DNA of 64,000 nt from Chloroflexota bacterium (GCA_020161935.1 JAIUNI010000001.1:248001-312000), one strand, 5' to 3'. Shown: positions 16,510-27,068, counted from the first letter of the stretch. Numbers and translations: made by a program. Notes: generated from the sequence alone by a model not told the origin.

Positions 16510-18615
16510 ATGAAGGTCCGTAAAATGTGGCGTTACGCGCTTTTAGCAGCGTGTGTCACACTGATTTTGGGCGTGGCGCTCAGTGTACCCGTCGCCGCCC
16601 AAGGGACAGTCGCACCACCGATTCCCTATCCCGAACCGAATGACCTCGGGTTGGGCGGTGGCGAAGTTACTAAATTGCCGATGGATCAAATTGTTACTTA
16701 CCAAGCACTGCCTGAATATCATCAATCGCCATCCTTAGATCAATTTGTTGCCGATGGCAGCTTGCCGCCTGTCGAAGAACGCCTGCCGAAAGAACCGGCA
16801 GTTATGATGACGACCGGTATGCTGGATGGTATTGGCGAGTACGGCGACCTGTGGCGCGGCTTCTCGGCCTGCCCGACCGCTGGCTATAACTATATGGCGA
16901 ACGTGTCGATGGGTTGGTTCGGTATTGAATCGTACACGGTTCATTATGGTGCGTTGGTCAAGACCGGCCCGCTGTTCCGCGCTGAGTCGGACATTGAACC
17001 GATGCCGGAAATCGCCAAGAGCTGGGAATGGTCTGAAGACGGCAAGCAACTGACCATGCACCTCGTTGAAGGCGCGAAGTGGTCGGACGGCCAACCGTTT
17101 ACAGCAGATGATGTGATGTTCACATGGGATGGCTACATCCAAGATACGAACATCAACGCCCCCCGCAGCAAGGATGCGTGGTCATGGAACGGCGAGTACG
17201 CCACCCTCGAAAAGGTTGACGACTATACCGTCATGTTCACTTTCCCGGTTGAGAAACCGTTTGACGCATTCTACCTGATGAATGAAGGTAACTTCGATGT
17301 GATGCCGGCTCATCAACTGAAGCCGCTGCATCCGCTGTGGAGCGAAGCTGATCCGAAGCCGACTTATAAGGACTTCACCAATGCGCTCGCGCCGGACACG
17401 CTGCCTTTGGTCACGATGGGGCCGTGGGTTGTCACTGAATATAAGACTGACGAACTCATGATTATGCGCCGTAACCCGTACTACTGGAAGGTTGACGAAG
17501 CCGGTAACCAACTGCCGTACCTTGACGAAGTTCAATATCGTAAGGGACCAAGCGGTATCGGGCGTGATCTTTGCACCATCGCGGGTGACTGCGATCATAT
17601 GAACCTTGAGAACCCCAGCACTTTCGTTCAGGCGATGACGGCTGCTCAAGACCCGAATTCGTCGTTCAATGTCAACTGGGGGCCGGAACTGCTCGGTTAC
17701 GGCGTTCAGTTCAACTATGCGATCAATTTCGGTATCACCGATGAGAACCGAGATGTCGCGATACGAGAATTGTTCCGCGACCTGCGTTTCCGCCAAGCGT
17801 TGAGCTATGCGACCGACCGTGATGGTATTGCTCAGTCGATCATGAAGGGGCCGTTCCTTCGTGGTTGGGCAGGCGGTTTGTACCCCGGCGCACCGGACTT
17901 TGACCGCGAAGCCGTTGTTTACTATCCCTATGATGCCGCATCCGCGAACGCCTTGTTGGATGAAATGGGTCTGACTGATTCGAACGGTGACGGTGTTCGT
18001 GAATGGTCGACTGGCCCGATGGCTGGACAGCCGATTGTGGTGCAGTTGGGCGCTTCGCAAGACGCGAAGGAAACCCAGAGCGTCGCTGAAGCCCTTGTCA
18101 ACCAGTGGGGCACGATTGGTATCAAGGTCAACATGAAAGTGATTGACAGCCAGACATGGACGGATACACAGGCCGCCGGTACATGGGATCTGTATGTATT
18201 CCGTGGTGGTCAGGAATTCGCTCTGCCGTTCGTAAACCCGAATGGTTTGGCTCCGTTGACCAACAACTTCAACTGGCATCGTGATACGGATACGACTCCG
18301 CGTGAAATGATGGACTTCGAAACTCAGTTGGCCGGTATTATGACCGAGTATAAGTCAACGTTTGATGCGGCAGCCCGTAAAGAACTGCTGACCGAGTACA
18401 ACCACATCTTCACTGAGAATGTTTACAACCTCGGTGTGTTTATTGGTCGTTACGGTTTGGGTACCGCCAAGCGCGTGAAGAACATCGCCAATGGTACACC
18501 TGTGTTCATGTACACATGGGTAGAGGATGCGATTTTGCTGGATACGTTGTGGACTCCTGCAGACCAACAACTGCCGCAGAACCGCCCGGATACTATCCCT
18601 GTTTACGGCAACTAA
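16510..18615 (+). CDS. ABC transporter substrate-binding protein, family 5
   Basis: 701-residue extracellular solute-binding protein of the peptide/nickel/oligosaccharide family (SBP_bac_5). Residues 1-31 form a signal peptide (two basic clusters, then hydrophobic LLAACVTLILGVALSVPVAAQ). The fold runs from about 110 to 640, with the family signature IAKSWEWSEDGKQLTMHL and WSDGQPFTADDVMFTWD. At 700 residues it is longer than the usual 530-560, as in Chloroflexota and Thermotogae oligosaccharide binders. Substrate is unknown; the GH4 enzyme downstream and the LacI-like sensor favour a sugar oligomer. AGGAGGA ahead of the ATG predicts strong translation. Confidence 0.9.
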   Translation: MKVRKMWRYALLAACVTLILGVALSVPVAAQGTVAPPIPYPEPNDLGLGGGEVTKLPMDQIVTYQALPEYHQSPSLDQFVADGSLPPVEERLPKEPAVMMTTGMLDGIGEYGDLWRGFSACPTAGYNYMANVSMGWFGIESYTVHYGALVKTGPLFRAESDIEPMPEIAKSWEWSEDGKQLTMHLVEGAKWSDGQPFTADDVMFTWDGYIQDTNINAPRSKDAWSWNGEYATLEKVDDYTVMFTFPVEKPFDAFYLMNEGNFDVMPAHQLKPLHPLWSEADPKPTYKDFTNALAPDTLPLVTMGPWVVTEYKTDELMIMRRNPYYWKVDEAGNQLPYLDEVQYRKGPSGIGRDLCTIAGDCDHMNLENPSTFVQAMTAAQDPNSSFNVNWGPELLGYGVQFNYAINFGITDENRDVAIRELFRDLRFRQALSYATDRDGIAQSIMKGPFLRGWAGGLYPGAPDFDREAVVYYPYDAASANALLDEMGLTDSNGDGVREWSTGPMAGQPIVVQLGASQDAKETQSVAEALVNQWGTIGIKVNMKVIDSQTWTDTQAAGTWDLYVFRGGQEFALPFVNPNGLAPLTNNFNWHRDTDTTPREMMDFETQLAGIMTEYKSTFDAAARKELLTEYNHIFTENVYNLGVFIGRYGLGTAKRVKNIANGTPVFMYTWVEDAILLDTLWTPADQQLPQNRPDTIPVYGN

Positions 18616-18633
18616 GTATTGAATGAATAGGCG

Positions 18634-18658
18634 AGGCCGGGGTTTATAGCTCCGGCCT
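18634..18658 (+). terminator. Stem-loop between binding protein and permease genes
   Basis: AGGCCGG ... CCGGCCT, seven perfect base pairs with an 11-base loop, 18 bases after the stop of the binding-protein gene. There is no T-tract, so more likely a partial terminator or mRNA-stabilising hairpin that keeps binding-protein levels above those of the permeases. Confidence 0.6.
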
Positions 18659-18721
18659 TACCTAAAAAATTTTGCGGCAGATATGAATTACAGTTTTTAA
18701 CGAGCTGTTGATGGAGCCGGA

Positions 18722-19717
18722 ATGCTAAATTATATTTTTCGTCGCCTCATTATTGCGTTTTTCATGCTCATTGGCATCGGGATTGTGTCTTTCGTCGTCA
18801 TCCAACTGCCGCCGGGAGATTATGCCAGCGCTTATCAGGGATATTTGCTGGCCCGAGGCGCAACAGCAGACGATGCTGAACGTGCAGCACAGAGTCTGCG
18901 CGTCCAATATGGACTTGATAAGCCTGTCGCCGAACAATTTATTAATTGGGTGAAGGGAATCGTGACCGAAGGAAAATTTGGTTATTCCTTCGCGTATGGC
19001 AAGGACGTGGGCGAGCTGATTGCCGAACGGATGCCGATGACGATTTTGATCGCCATCTTAGCCCACACTATTTCGACGATTGTCGGTGTAGGGTTAGGTA
19101 TTTATGTCGCGCCACGAAAGTACGGGGTGGCGGACAATGTGTGGGCGATTATCTCTTTTATCCTGACCTCGGTGCCACGTTTTTCGCTGGCCGTTATCAT
19201 CTTGTATATCCTCGTTATCGACCTCAAGCAGCCGAGCGTGTCGTCGTTCTTCTCACCACAGTATGTATTCGCGCCGTGGAGTATCGATAAGGTTTTGGAC
19301 TTATTCCGGCATATCTGGCCGGTTTTACTCATCGCTGGTTTGGGCGGTGTGGCGCGTAACATGCGCGTGATGCGTGGGAACTTGTTGGATGTGCTTGGTT
19401 CACAGTATGTGCAGACGGCGCGGTCGAAGGGACTGACCGAAAACAAGGTCATTATGAAGCACGCTGTACCAAATGCGCTGCATACGATTGTGGCGTATCA
19501 AGGGACGGTGCTGCCGTACATGCTGCAAGGTGAGCTAGAGGTCGCTATCGTACTGGGTTTGCCGACGTTAGGCCCGTTGTTTTATGACGCGCTGGTGAAC
19601 GGCGATATTTACATCTCCGGTTCGCTGCTCCTGATTTACGGCGTATTGATTTTGGCGGGCAATTTGTTGGCGGACATCTTCTTGTCGATCTTAGACCCAC
19701 GTATCCGATATAGCTAG
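18722..19717 (+). CDS. ABC transporter permease, DppB/OppB type
   Basis: 331 residues with six membrane helices. The N-terminal RRLIIAFFMLIGIGIVSFVV and PPGDYAS segment is typical of DppB. The cytoplasmic coupling loop is RSKGLTENKVIMKHAVPNALHT, the EAA-type motif that touches the ATPases. It forms the import channel with the next permease. The gene ends at 19717, 18 bases before the ATG of its partner, indicating translational coupling. Confidence 0.92.
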   Translation: MLNYIFRRLIIAFFMLIGIGIVSFVVIQLPPGDYASAYQGYLLARGATADDAERAAQSLRVQYGLDKPVAEQFINWVKGIVTEGKFGYSFAYGKDVGELIAERMPMTILIAILAHTISTIVGVGLGIYVAPRKYGVADNVWAIISFILTSVPRFSLAVIILYILVIDLKQPSVSSFFSPQYVFAPWSIDKVLDLFRHIWPVLLIAGLGGVARNMRVMRGNLLDVLGSQYVQTARSKGLTENKVIMKHAVPNALHTIVAYQGTVLPYMLQGELEVAIVLGLPTLGPLFYDALVNGDIYISGSLLLIYGVLILAGNLLADIFLSILDPRIRYS

Positions 19718-19735
19718 GTGAGGGAGAAAAGGGTA

Positions 19736-20926
19736 ATGACTGCTGAACAATCCGACAATTTGACTTCAGGCATCAGGCCACAGGATACATCGGGCGAGGG
19801 AACGGGCGTGGCGGTTATTGGTCGAGGAACCAATGACGCACTTGATAACGAGAGTTACAGCCAGCTTGTTTGGCGACGCTTCCGCCGCAGTAAGGTTTCG
19901 ATTGTCGGTGGGATTATGGTGCTGACTCTGATTTTCCTTGCTATCTTTGCTGACTTTTTCAGCCCGACAACGATTTACGGCATCGACTTACAAGCCTCTT
20001 TTATCCCGCCTCAAAGAATACATTTTTTTAATGACGCAAATGGTAATTTTCACCTCGGCCCATTTGTTTACAACATGGAATATACGCTCGACCCCGCGAC
20101 ATTCCAAGTAATGTGGGTGGAGGATACGAGCAAAGCTTATCCCATACACTTCTTTGTGCAGGGTTCAGAATATAAGCTGTTGGGGTTTATACCAATGAAC
20201 TTGCACTTTTTCGGTGTCGAGGAGGGGGGGACGGTACATATCCTCGGCACGGATAAGTTAGGGCGCGATTTATGGGGGAAGGCTTGTGAGGCGGGGCGCA
20301 TCTCGCTCACGATGAGTTTGTTCGGCACGATCATCAGTGTCGTGATCGGTTCGGTGCTGGGTATCGCTTCGGGATACTTCGGCGGGTGGGTTGATAATGT
20401 CTTGCAGCGTTTTACCGAGTTCGTGACGGCGTTCCCGCAGCTCCCGTTGTGGATGGCGCTGGCGGCGCTGGTACCGAAAACGGCGGATTCGTTCAGCGTG
20501 TTTGTGATTATGGCGTGTATCTTCGCGCTGCTTTCGTGGACGACGCTGGCGCGTGAGGTACGCGGCAAGGTGCTTTCGCTGCGTGAGTCGGACTTCATCA
20601 TGGCGGCGAAGGAAATGGGTGCGTCGAATTCACGCATCATTTTCCGCCACCTGTACCCGAATGTATTGAGCCACGTCATCGTTATCCTGACGCTGACGGT
20701 TCCCGGCATCATCCTCGCGGAGTCTTTCCTGAGCTTCTTGGGCATCGGCATTACCGAGCCGCTGATTAGCTGGGGATTGATGATGCGGAATACGCAGGAT
20801 ATTCAAACGCTGGGGCAAAATTCGTGGATTTTAGCACCGATCATTTTTATGGTGTTAGCAGTATTGGGCTTCAACTTTTTGGGAGACGGTCTACGGGATG
20901 CTGCTGACCCGTACGCGACCAAGTGA
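19736..20926 (+). CDS. ABC transporter permease, DppC/OppC type
   Basis: About 396 residues. The first helix is near 50-70 ([21 protein letters not shown]), and the EAA coupling motif is [22 protein letters not shown]. Between the first helix and the [12 protein letters not shown] segment lies an extracytoplasmic stretch of about 100 residues, longer than in most DppC proteins. That matches the enlarged binding protein. I choose the ATG at 19736 (AAAAGGG just before it) rather than a GTG at 19718 that abuts the previous stop codon. Next in the operon comes a cytochrome gene. Confidence 0.9.
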   Translation: MTAEQSDNLTSGIRPQDTSGEGTGVAVIGRGTNDALDNESYSQLVWRRFRRSKVSIVGGIMVLTLIFLAIFADFFSPTTIYGIDLQASFIPPQRIHFFNDANGNFHLGPFVYNMEYTLDPATFQVMWVEDTSKAYPIHFFVQGSEYKLLGFIPMNLHFFGVEEGGTVHILGTDKLGRDLWGKACEAGRISLTMSLFGTIISVVIGSVLGIASGYFGGWVDNVLQRFTEFVTAFPQLPLWMALAALVPKTADSFSVFVIMACIFALLSWTTLAREVRGKVLSLRESDFIMAAKEMGASNSRIIFRHLYPNVLSHVIVILTLTVPGIILAESFLSFLGIGITEPLISWGLMMRNTQDIQTLGQNSWILAPIIFMVLAVLGFNFLGDGLRDAADPYATK

Positions 20927-20939
20927 AAGCTATTGACAG

Positions 20940-22742
20940 ATGCATGATCTAAAACGTTCAGCCATTATCACTTTCATTGTCGGCCTGCTGTTCATTTTTT
21001 CAGGATTTGCGGCGTTGGTTCGTGCTGGCTCAGGGCAAGTGGTCTCGGCAGTACGCTTACAAGCCTCGTCTGTTAGCCCTGATGAGCTTCCCAACATCAT
21101 TAGCGGAACAGTGGTTAATGAGCGTGGGCCGGTAGCCGGTGCAATTGTGCAAGTGCAGGCGACTCCAAACCAGACGACAACCACCGAAGATGGTACATTC
21201 GAACTCAGCGGCGTTGACTTTGCGAGTCCGGTTGTCGTGACGGCGTGGGCAGCGGGGCATTTTATTGGCTTCCAGACGCTTGACCCAACCACACCTGATT
21301 GGGCGGGGGCGAGTGACATCACGATCTCACTGACTCCATTGGTGATTAATGACAACAATGAGTACGAGTGGTATTCGTTGGACGGCGTGGAAGGCTCGGC
21401 AGCCTGTGGATTATGCCATCGCGAGTATACCGAGTGGAAAGAAGACCAGCATTCCCGTTCAGCGATTAATCACCGATTCTTGAATGTTTATATGGGGACG
21501 AATGTGGATGGCGAAGTCGGGCAGCCGGTTGAATACGGGCTGGATGGTATCCCGCTGCCGCCTGACCCGGAACAACCATATCATGGGCCGGGTTTCCGGT
21601 TGGATAACCCCAGCCGCGCGGGTAACTGTGCGTCGTGCCATACACCGCTCGCATCGTCGGTTGAGAACACGCAAAACTGTACTTGGTCAGGCTGCCACAC
21701 AGGCATTACGGTGGAACGGTCGAACGGGTTGCTGCAATATGCACCGATCCCGTCTCCGAACCTGAAAGGGGACGCGGCGGAAGGGATTAGCTGCGAATTC
21801 TGTCATAAGACGGTGAATGTCATCTTAGACCCTGAAACCGGAATGCCGCTGCCGGATATGCCGGGCATTATGTCGATTGAACTGGCACGGCCTCACGATG
21901 AAAGCCAGCAGGTATTCTTCGGTACGCTGGTGGATGTTAGCCGCCAAGATAGTTACCTGCCGCTGCTTTCCAAGAGTGAGTACTGTGCAAGCTGTCACTT
22001 TGGTGTGTTTGGGGGCGTGGTCGGGATGGGCGAGGTGAAGGACGGCACGATTATCTATAACTCGTACGGCGAGTGGTTGAACAGCCCATACAGCGACCCC
22101 GAAACGGGAAAGACCTGCCAAGACTGCCACATGCCTGTTTCCGAGGATAACTGGTTTGTGCTGGCGGAGCAGGGCGGCCTGACGCGCGATTACACCGAAC
22201 TGCATAACCATACGATGCGTGGGGCTTCTGACGAAACGCTCTTGCAAAACACGGTGACGATGGTGACGGATGCCGAGCGCGGCGATGGTACGGTTCAAGT
22301 GCAGGTGAGTATTACCAACGATCAAGCCGGACATGACGTGCCGACCGATGTGCCGATACGGTCAGTGATTTTGGTGGTCGAGGCGGTGGACGCGGCGGGG
22401 AACACGCTGACCCTAACGGATGGCTCTACCAATCCAGACTTTTCTGGCGACTATGGTGGTATACCGGGCAAAACCTTCGCGAAGGTGCTGAAAGACAATT
22501 GGACGGGCGAAACCCCAACGGCGGCTTTCTGGCGACCTGTGACGATTGTCGAAGATAACCGTATCTCGCCGTTTGAAACGGATACGTCAAATTACACGTT
22601 TGCGATGCCAACGAGCGATGCTGTTACGATCCATGTGCGGCTGATCTACCGCCGCGCCTTCTACGATTTGATGCAGCAAAAGGGTTGGAATGACGCAGAC
22701 ATCATCATGGAAGAAGCAACCATCGAATTACCCGCTCAATAA
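20940..22742 (+). CDS. Membrane-anchored six-haem cytochrome c with carboxypeptidase-regulatory-like domain
   Basis: 600 residues. A signal/anchor helix (about 8-30) is followed by a beta-sandwich CarboxypepD_reg-type domain (about 55-115: [31 protein letters not shown]). The haem domain (about 155-405) has five CxxCH sites (CGLCH, CASCH, CEFCH, CASCH, CQDCH) and one CxxxxCH site in [10 protein letters not shown], with extra His such as DQHSRS. A C-terminal beta-rich domain (about 425-590) follows. It resembles the cytochrome c-554/NrfA-like multihaem group. Placement between transporter permease and ATPase genes is unusual: 13 bases after the permease gene and 19 bases before the ATPase start. 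Its redox role is unknown. Confidence 0.88.
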   Translation: MHDLKRSAIITFIVGLLFIFSGFAALVRAGSGQVVSAVRLQASSVSPDELPNIISGTVVNERGPVAGAIVQVQATPNQTTTTEDGTFELSGVDFASPVVVTAWAAGHFIGFQTLDPTTPDWAGASDITISLTPLVINDNNEYEWYSLDGVEGSAACGLCHREYTEWKEDQHSRSAINHRFLNVYMGTNVDGEVGQPVEYGLDGIPLPPDPEQPYHGPGFRLDNPSRAGNCASCHTPLASSVENTQNCTWSGCHTGITVERSNGLLQYAPIPSPNLKGDAAEGISCEFCHKTVNVILDPETGMPLPDMPGIMSIELARPHDESQQVFFGTLVDVSRQDSYLPLLSKSEYCASCHFGVFGGVVGMGEVKDGTIIYNSYGEWLNSPYSDPETGKTCQDCHMPVSEDNWFVLAEQGGLTRDYTELHNHTMRGASDETLLQNTVTMVTDAERGDGTVQVQVSITNDQAGHDVPTDVPIRSVILVVEAVDAAGNTLTLTDGSTNPDFSGDYGGIPGKTFAKVLKDNWTGETPTAAFWRPVTIVEDNRISPFETDTSNYTFAMPTSDAVTIHVRLIYRRAFYDLMQQKGWNDADIIMEEATIELPAQ

Positions 22743-22761
22743 TTTTTGGAAAAGAATGATT

Positions 22762-23787
22762 ATGACGGTTCAAGACAAAACGATACTCGAAGTGAATAAT
22801 TTGAAGCTGCACTTCCCGATTTATCAGGGCATCCTTAAGCGGGTGATCGGGCATGTGAAGGCGGTCGATGGGGTGAGTTTTAAACTCCGCGATGGCGAAG
22901 TGCTGGGGCTGGTCGGCGAAAGCGGCTGCGGTAAGACGACCGTCGGACGTACGATTTTGCGGCTGTATGACCCGACTTCCGGCGAGATTGTGTACCACCG
23001 ACCGAACGGCGAAAAGGTTGATCTGGCGGGGATTAATCAGCGGCAGATGAAACCGCTGCGGCGCGAGATGCGAATGATCTTCCAAGACCCATTTAGCTCG
23101 CTGAACCCGCGCTTGACCGTGCGGGACATCATCAGCGAGCCGCTGGAGATTCACGGCATCGCACGAGGGAAAGAAGCCGAACGGCGGGTAGCAGAACTGA
23201 TGGAGTCCGTCGGTTTAAACCCCGCGTTGATGCGCCGCTACCCGCATGAGTTTTCCGGCGGGCAGCGGCAGCGTATCGGTTTGGCGCGTACACTTTCCCT
23301 CAACCCGCGTTTAATTGTGGCGGATGAGCCGGTGTCGGCGCTCGACGTATCGGTACAGGCGCAGGTGCTGAACTTGCTGCAAGAGTTACAGGCGAAGCTG
23401 GGGCTGACGCTGATCTTCATCGCGCATGATCTTTCGGTGGTCGAGCATATTTCTGACCGTATCGCGGTGATGTACGTCGGCAAGATTGTAGAGATGGCGG
23501 AAACCTCCGAACTGCTGCAAAAGCCACTGCACCCGTATACAGAAGCCCTGCTTTCGGCAGTACCGCCCGCAGACCCGGATATTCAAGTCGAGCGTATTCA
23601 ACTGAAGGGTGAAGTGCCGAGTCCGGCTAATCCCCCATCGGGCTGTATCTTCCACCCACGCTGTCGATATGCCCAGCCGGAATGCGCGACGACCGAGCCG
23701 AAGCTCACCGAAGTTGAACCGGGGCATTTTGTTAGCTGCCACTTTGCGAAAGAACTACACCTCAAAGGAATTGGAGCGCCAGCATGA
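22762..23787 (+). CDS. Oligopeptide-type ABC transporter ATPase (OppF/DppF family)
   Basis: About 341 residues, partner of the first ATPase. Walker [14 protein letters not shown], signature [14 protein letters not shown] and Walker [15 protein letters not shown] are present, and the C-terminal extension includes [20 protein letters not shown] as in OppF. Residues such as [20 protein letters not shown] at the start are typical of the F subunit. I choose the ATG at 22762 because GGAAAAG lies seven bases upstream; earlier in-frame codons would run back into the cytochrome gene. Its stop overlaps the next start by four bases. Confidence 0.92.
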   Translation: MTVQDKTILEVNNLKLHFPIYQGILKRVIGHVKAVDGVSFKLRDGEVLGLVGESGCGKTTVGRTILRLYDPTSGEIVYHRPNGEKVDLAGINQRQMKPLRREMRMIFQDPFSSLNPRLTVRDIISEPLEIHGIARGKEAERRVAELMESVGLNPALMRRYPHEFSGGQRQRIGLARTLSLNPRLIVADEPVSALDVSVQAQVLNLLQELQAKLGLTLIFIAHDLSVVEHISDRIAVMYVGKIVEMAETSELLQKPLHPYTEALLSAVPPADPDIQVERIQLKGEVPSPANPPSGCIFHPRCRYAQPECATTEPKLTEVEPGHFVSCHFAKELHLKGIGAPA

Positions 23788-24137
23788 ATCGACCTTCGCC
23801 CATTCCTGCTTTCATTGCTTATTTGCTTCCGGTTTTTGGTTGGCTTTATGTTTACTTGTTTCAGCGGGGTAACTCGTTCGCCGTGTTTCACCTGCGCCAA
23901 GCAATTGGGTTGGTGTTATTTTTGATCGGTACGCTGCTGACTTGGATGGTCGTGGCGTGGCTGATCGCCCAAATTCCGTTCGCGGCGATGTTCAGTGTGG
24001 CGACATTTTCCGTTGTCATGGCTGCATATATGTTTGGTGTGGTCATCTGGGTACTGGGGATGATGAACGCACTACGGAATAAATCGGCGCTGCTGCCTTT
24101 AATTGGTGAATGGGCAAACCGCTTGCCCATCGTATAA
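23784..24137 (+). CDS. Small DUF4870/Tic20-like membrane protein
   Basis: 117 residues with three membrane helices (about 8-26, 38-62 and 70-95). The motif [15 protein letters not shown], with a His near the membrane, is the hallmark of DUF4870-like proteins, which have no settled function. The start overlaps the ATPase gene (ATGA), so it is part of the transport operon. A GH4 gene follows after 29 bases. Confidence 0.7.
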   Translation: MNRPSPIPAFIAYLLPVFGWLYVYLFQRGNSFAVFHLRQAIGLVLFLIGTLLTWMVVAWLIAQIPFAAMFSVATFSVVMAAYMFGVVIWVLGMMNALRNKSALLPLIGEWANRLPIV

Positions 24138-24166
24138 ACATTATTCTCTAAAGGATAGGTCATCAA

Positions 24167-25522
24167 ATGGCTAAAATTACATTTATTGGGGCTGGGAGCT
24201 TGGTTTTTACGCGCAATCTGTGCAGTGATATTCTATTTGTTCCCGCGCTGCAAGATTGTACGCTGACGTTGATGGACATCGACGCGGGGCGGCTTGAGCA
24301 GTCGCGTAAGGTGGTGCAGGCGATTATTGACCTTCGCGGGTTGAAGGCCAAGATTGAGACAACGACTGACCGGCGGGCTGCTATTAAAGGCGCGAACTAC
24401 GTGGTGACGACCTTCCAGCAAGGTGGGTTGGATGCTTACCGGCTTGATTTGGAAATCCCGCAGCGTTACGGTGTTGAACAGTGTGTCGGCGATACGTTGG
24501 GGCCGGGTGGGGTTTTCCGTGCGCTGCGTACGATTCCGGTACTGCTCGACATCGGTCGAGATATGGACGAACTCGCGCCGGATGCGCTGCTGTTGAATTA
24601 TGTGAACCCGATGGCTGCGAACTGCTGGGCATTCGACCGTGGTACTGGTCGGCCACACGTTGGGCTGTGCCACAGTGTTCAGGGGACGAGTGAGATGCTC
24701 GCCCGCTGGATCAATGTGCCGTATGACGAGGTGACGTACCGCAGCGCGGGGATTAACCATCAAGCGTTCTTCCTTGAGTTTCAGCGGCATGGCGAGGATT
24801 TATACCCGCTGATTTGGAAGGCGATTGCCGACCCTGAAATTTACGGCGAGGAGCCGGTTCGCATCGACATCATGAAGCATTTCGGCTACTTTGTGACCGA
24901 GTCGAGTGGACATGCCAGCGAGTACATGCCGTACTTCCGTAAGACTCCGGCGATGGTCAACAACGAACTTGTGCCGAAGTTCAAGAGTCCGAATGACCAC
25001 TGGTTCGATTGGGGGCGTTCGGGTGGTTACCTCAAGCACTGTATCGAGCGCCAAGACAAGTTCAACAGCGAGTACGAGGCGATGATCGCGGACGGCTCGG
25101 TCGTGCCGAAGGAACGTACCCACGAATACGGATCGCACATCATCGAGGCGATGGAGACGAATAAACCGACGGTGATTGCTGGCAACATCCCGAACCACGG
25201 GTTGATTGATAACCTGCCGGATGGCTGCTGTGTCGAGGTGCCGTGCCTCGTCAATGGCAATGGCATCCAGCCGACGCGCATTGGTAAAGTGCCGACGCAG
25301 CTTGCGGCGCTGAACCGCACCAATATCAACGTGCAAGAGCTGATTGTGGACGCGGCGCTGACAGGTGATACTGAAGCGGTGTACCATGCGGTGATGCTCG
25401 ACCCACTGACGGCGGCGGTTTGCACCCTCGACCAAATACGTGATATGGTGGGCGAACTGCTCGCAGCAGAAGCGCAGTGGCTGCCACAGTTCAAGCAGTT
25501 GGCACAGGCTGTACCTGCATAA
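24167..25522 (+). CDS. melA: GH4 alpha-galactosidase-like glycosidase (NAD+ and Mn2+ dependent)
   Basis: 451 residues of glycoside hydrolase family 4. The Rossmann start ITFIGAGSLVFTRNL binds NAD+, and NPMAANCWA plus VGLCHSVQGTSEML and AGINHQAFFLEF carry the metal-binding Cys and His used in the redox-elimination mechanism. The CHSVQGT wording matches MelA-type alpha-galactosidases rather than 6-phospho-glycosidases. Alpha-glucosidase or alpha-glucuronidase specificity remains possible. Cytoplasmic. As last gene of the transporter operon it should cleave the imported sugar. It ends seven bases before the convergent comM stop. Confidence 0.85.
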   Translation: MAKITFIGAGSLVFTRNLCSDILFVPALQDCTLTLMDIDAGRLEQSRKVVQAIIDLRGLKAKIETTTDRRAAIKGANYVVTTFQQGGLDAYRLDLEIPQRYGVEQCVGDTLGPGGVFRALRTIPVLLDIGRDMDELAPDALLLNYVNPMAANCWAFDRGTGRPHVGLCHSVQGTSEMLARWINVPYDEVTYRSAGINHQAFFLEFQRHGEDLYPLIWKAIADPEIYGEEPVRIDIMKHFGYFVTESSGHASEYMPYFRKTPAMVNNELVPKFKSPNDHWFDWGRSGGYLKHCIERQDKFNSEYEAMIADGSVVPKERTHEYGSHIIEAMETNKPTVIAGNIPNHGLIDNLPDGCCVEVPCLVNGNGIQPTRIGKVPTQLAALNRTNINVQELIVDAALTGDTEAVYHAVMLDPLTAAVCTLDQIRDMVGELLAAEAQWLPQFKQLAQAVPA

Positions 25523-25529
25523 TTACCCT

Positions 25530-27068
25530 TTAAGTGTTTTGTGGCCGGGGTCTATACTGTAGGGCCTCGGCCACATGTGGCACTTCGATCCGGCGGCTTT
25601 CACCCAGATCCGCGATGGTGCGGCTGAGTTTGATGACGCGGTGATAAGCACGGGCGCTGAGTTGAAGGCGCTTGGTGGAGACTTCGAGCAGTTGTTTGGC
25701 CTCCGGTGAGAGGTAGCATAACTGCTGAATTTCACTGACTCCCATATCCGAATTAGCATATAACCCCGCGCGGCCTTCAAAGCGTTTGCGTTGATGCTCA
25801 CGGGCGCTTTCGACGCGCTGGCGGACATCAGTTGATGATTCGGCGCGTTCGTCGCTCATCAGGCGGTCGTATTCGACGCGCGGCACATCCACGTGTAAAT
25901 CAATACGGTCGAGCAGGGGGCCGGACAGCCGCCCTTGATAGCGGGAAATCATGGTGGGTGAACAGGTGCAGGCACGGGTGTTGTCGCCATAGTAACCGCA
26001 GGGGCAGGGGTTCATCGCGCCGACCAGTAGGAAGTTCGCCGGAAACGTCATGCTGCCCTGTGCACGGCTGATGGTTACGATTTTATCCTCGATGGGCTGG
26101 CGCATGACTTCCAGCGTTTTGGGGGACATTTCCACAATTTCATCAATGAAAAGTACACCGCGATGCGCCATCGAGATTTCACCGGGCTTGGGGGTTGACC
26201 CACCACCCACAAGGCCGGCTTGAGAGATGGTGTGATGTGGCGCTCGGAACGGGCGAGCTTGTACCAGTGGGCGTGACCCTTGAAGTGCGTCGGCGACCGA
26301 GTAGATACGGGTGACTTCCAGCGCTTCGTCAATGGTGAGCTTGGGCAGAATTCCGGGCATAGCACGGGCAAGGAGTGTTTTGCCGACCCCCGGCGAACCG
26401 GATAGCAAGATATTGTGATTGCCACCGGCAGCGATTTCGAGCGCTCGTTTGACGTGCTGTTGGCCTTTTATATCAGCGAAATCGACGATGCCATCCGGCA
26501 GTACACTGTCATCAATGGTGAGCGGTGGCGGGACGTAAGGCGGGATGGTGTTCAGACCGTAGAGATGTTCCACTAACTGACCGAGTGTTTCGAGTGGAAT
26601 GATCTCGATGCCGTTGATGAGGGCGGCTTGCGGGGCATCTTCAGCGGCGACATATATACGTTCCATGCCTGCTTGATAGGCAGCGTAGACCATCGGCATG
26701 ACACCTTTGACGTGGCGGATGCTGCCGTCTAATGAAAGCTCACCGATAAATAAGCTGTTTTCAATCGTGGCAAGCGGAATTTGGTCGGTAGCGGCAAGCA
26801 CACCGACCGCAATCGCGAGGTCGTAGGCGGGGCCGTGCTTAGGAATATCCGCTGGCGAGAGGTTGACCACATAGACCTTGTTCGGGAATTGAAGATGCGA
26901 GTTCTTAACGGCGGCACGTACCCGCTCACGGCTTTCCTTGACCGCGCTGTCGGGTAAACCGACGATGGTGAACATCGGTATATTGGCGCGCGGGTTAAAA
27001 TCAACTTCCACTTCAATGATGCAGCCATCGAGGCCGATGATTGCACAGGCGCGAACGATTGCAAGCAT
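25530..27068 (-). CDS. comM: ComM/YifB-type Mg-chelatase-like AAA+ ATPase
   Basis: About 512 residues. The N-terminal ~170 residues are a Lon-protease-like domain without proteolytic role (PMFTIVGLPDSAVKESRERVRAA, LSPADIPKHGPAYDLAIAVGVL). The AAA+ core has Walker A GSPGVGKTLLARAMPG, Walker B GVLFIDEI, and the Mg-chelatase C-terminal region ending SRTIADLGESRRI. A CPCGYYGD...CTCS cysteine motif is typical. ComM is the branch-migration helicase that helps integrate DNA in natural transformation. I start at the ATG at 27068 (MLAIVRACAIIGLDG), which matches family N-termini; the frame opens further to a TTG at 27080. Confidence 0.92.
   Translation of the reverse strand: MLAIVRACAIIGLDGCIIEVEVDFNPRANIPMFTIVGLPDSAVKESRERVRAAVKNSHLQFPNKVYVVNLSPADIPKHGPAYDLAIAVGVLAATDQIPLATIENSLFIGELSLDGSIRHVKGVMPMVYAAYQAGMERIYVAAEDAPQAALINGIEIIPLETLGQLVEHLYGLNTIPPYVPPPLTIDDSVLPDGIVDFADIKGQQHVKRALEIAAGGNHNILLSGSPGVGKTLLARAMPGILPKLTIDEALEVTRIYSVADALQGSRPLVQARPFRAPHHTISQAGLVGGGSTPKPGEISMAHRGVLFIDEIVEMSPKTLEVMRQPIEDKIVTISRAQGSMTFPANFLLVGAMNPCPCGYYGDNTRACTCSPTMISRYQGRLSGPLLDRIDLHVDVPRVEYDRLMSDERAESSTDVRQRVESAREHQRKRFEGRAGLYANSDMGVSEIQQLCYLSPEAKQLLEVSTKRLQLSARAYHRVIKLSRTIADLGESRRIEVPHVAEALQYRPRPQNT

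Noticed and set aside
17182..18279. 365-codon open frame opposite the family 5 binding-protein gene
   Set aside because: Antisense shadow of a well-supported gene in GC-rich sequence; translation shows no domain pattern.
25535..25575. GTGGCCGGGG...CCTCGGCCAC hairpin at the comM / GH4 junction as a bidirectional terminator
   Set aside because: The stem is strong, but it lies within the comM coding end and no T-tract follows on either strand.
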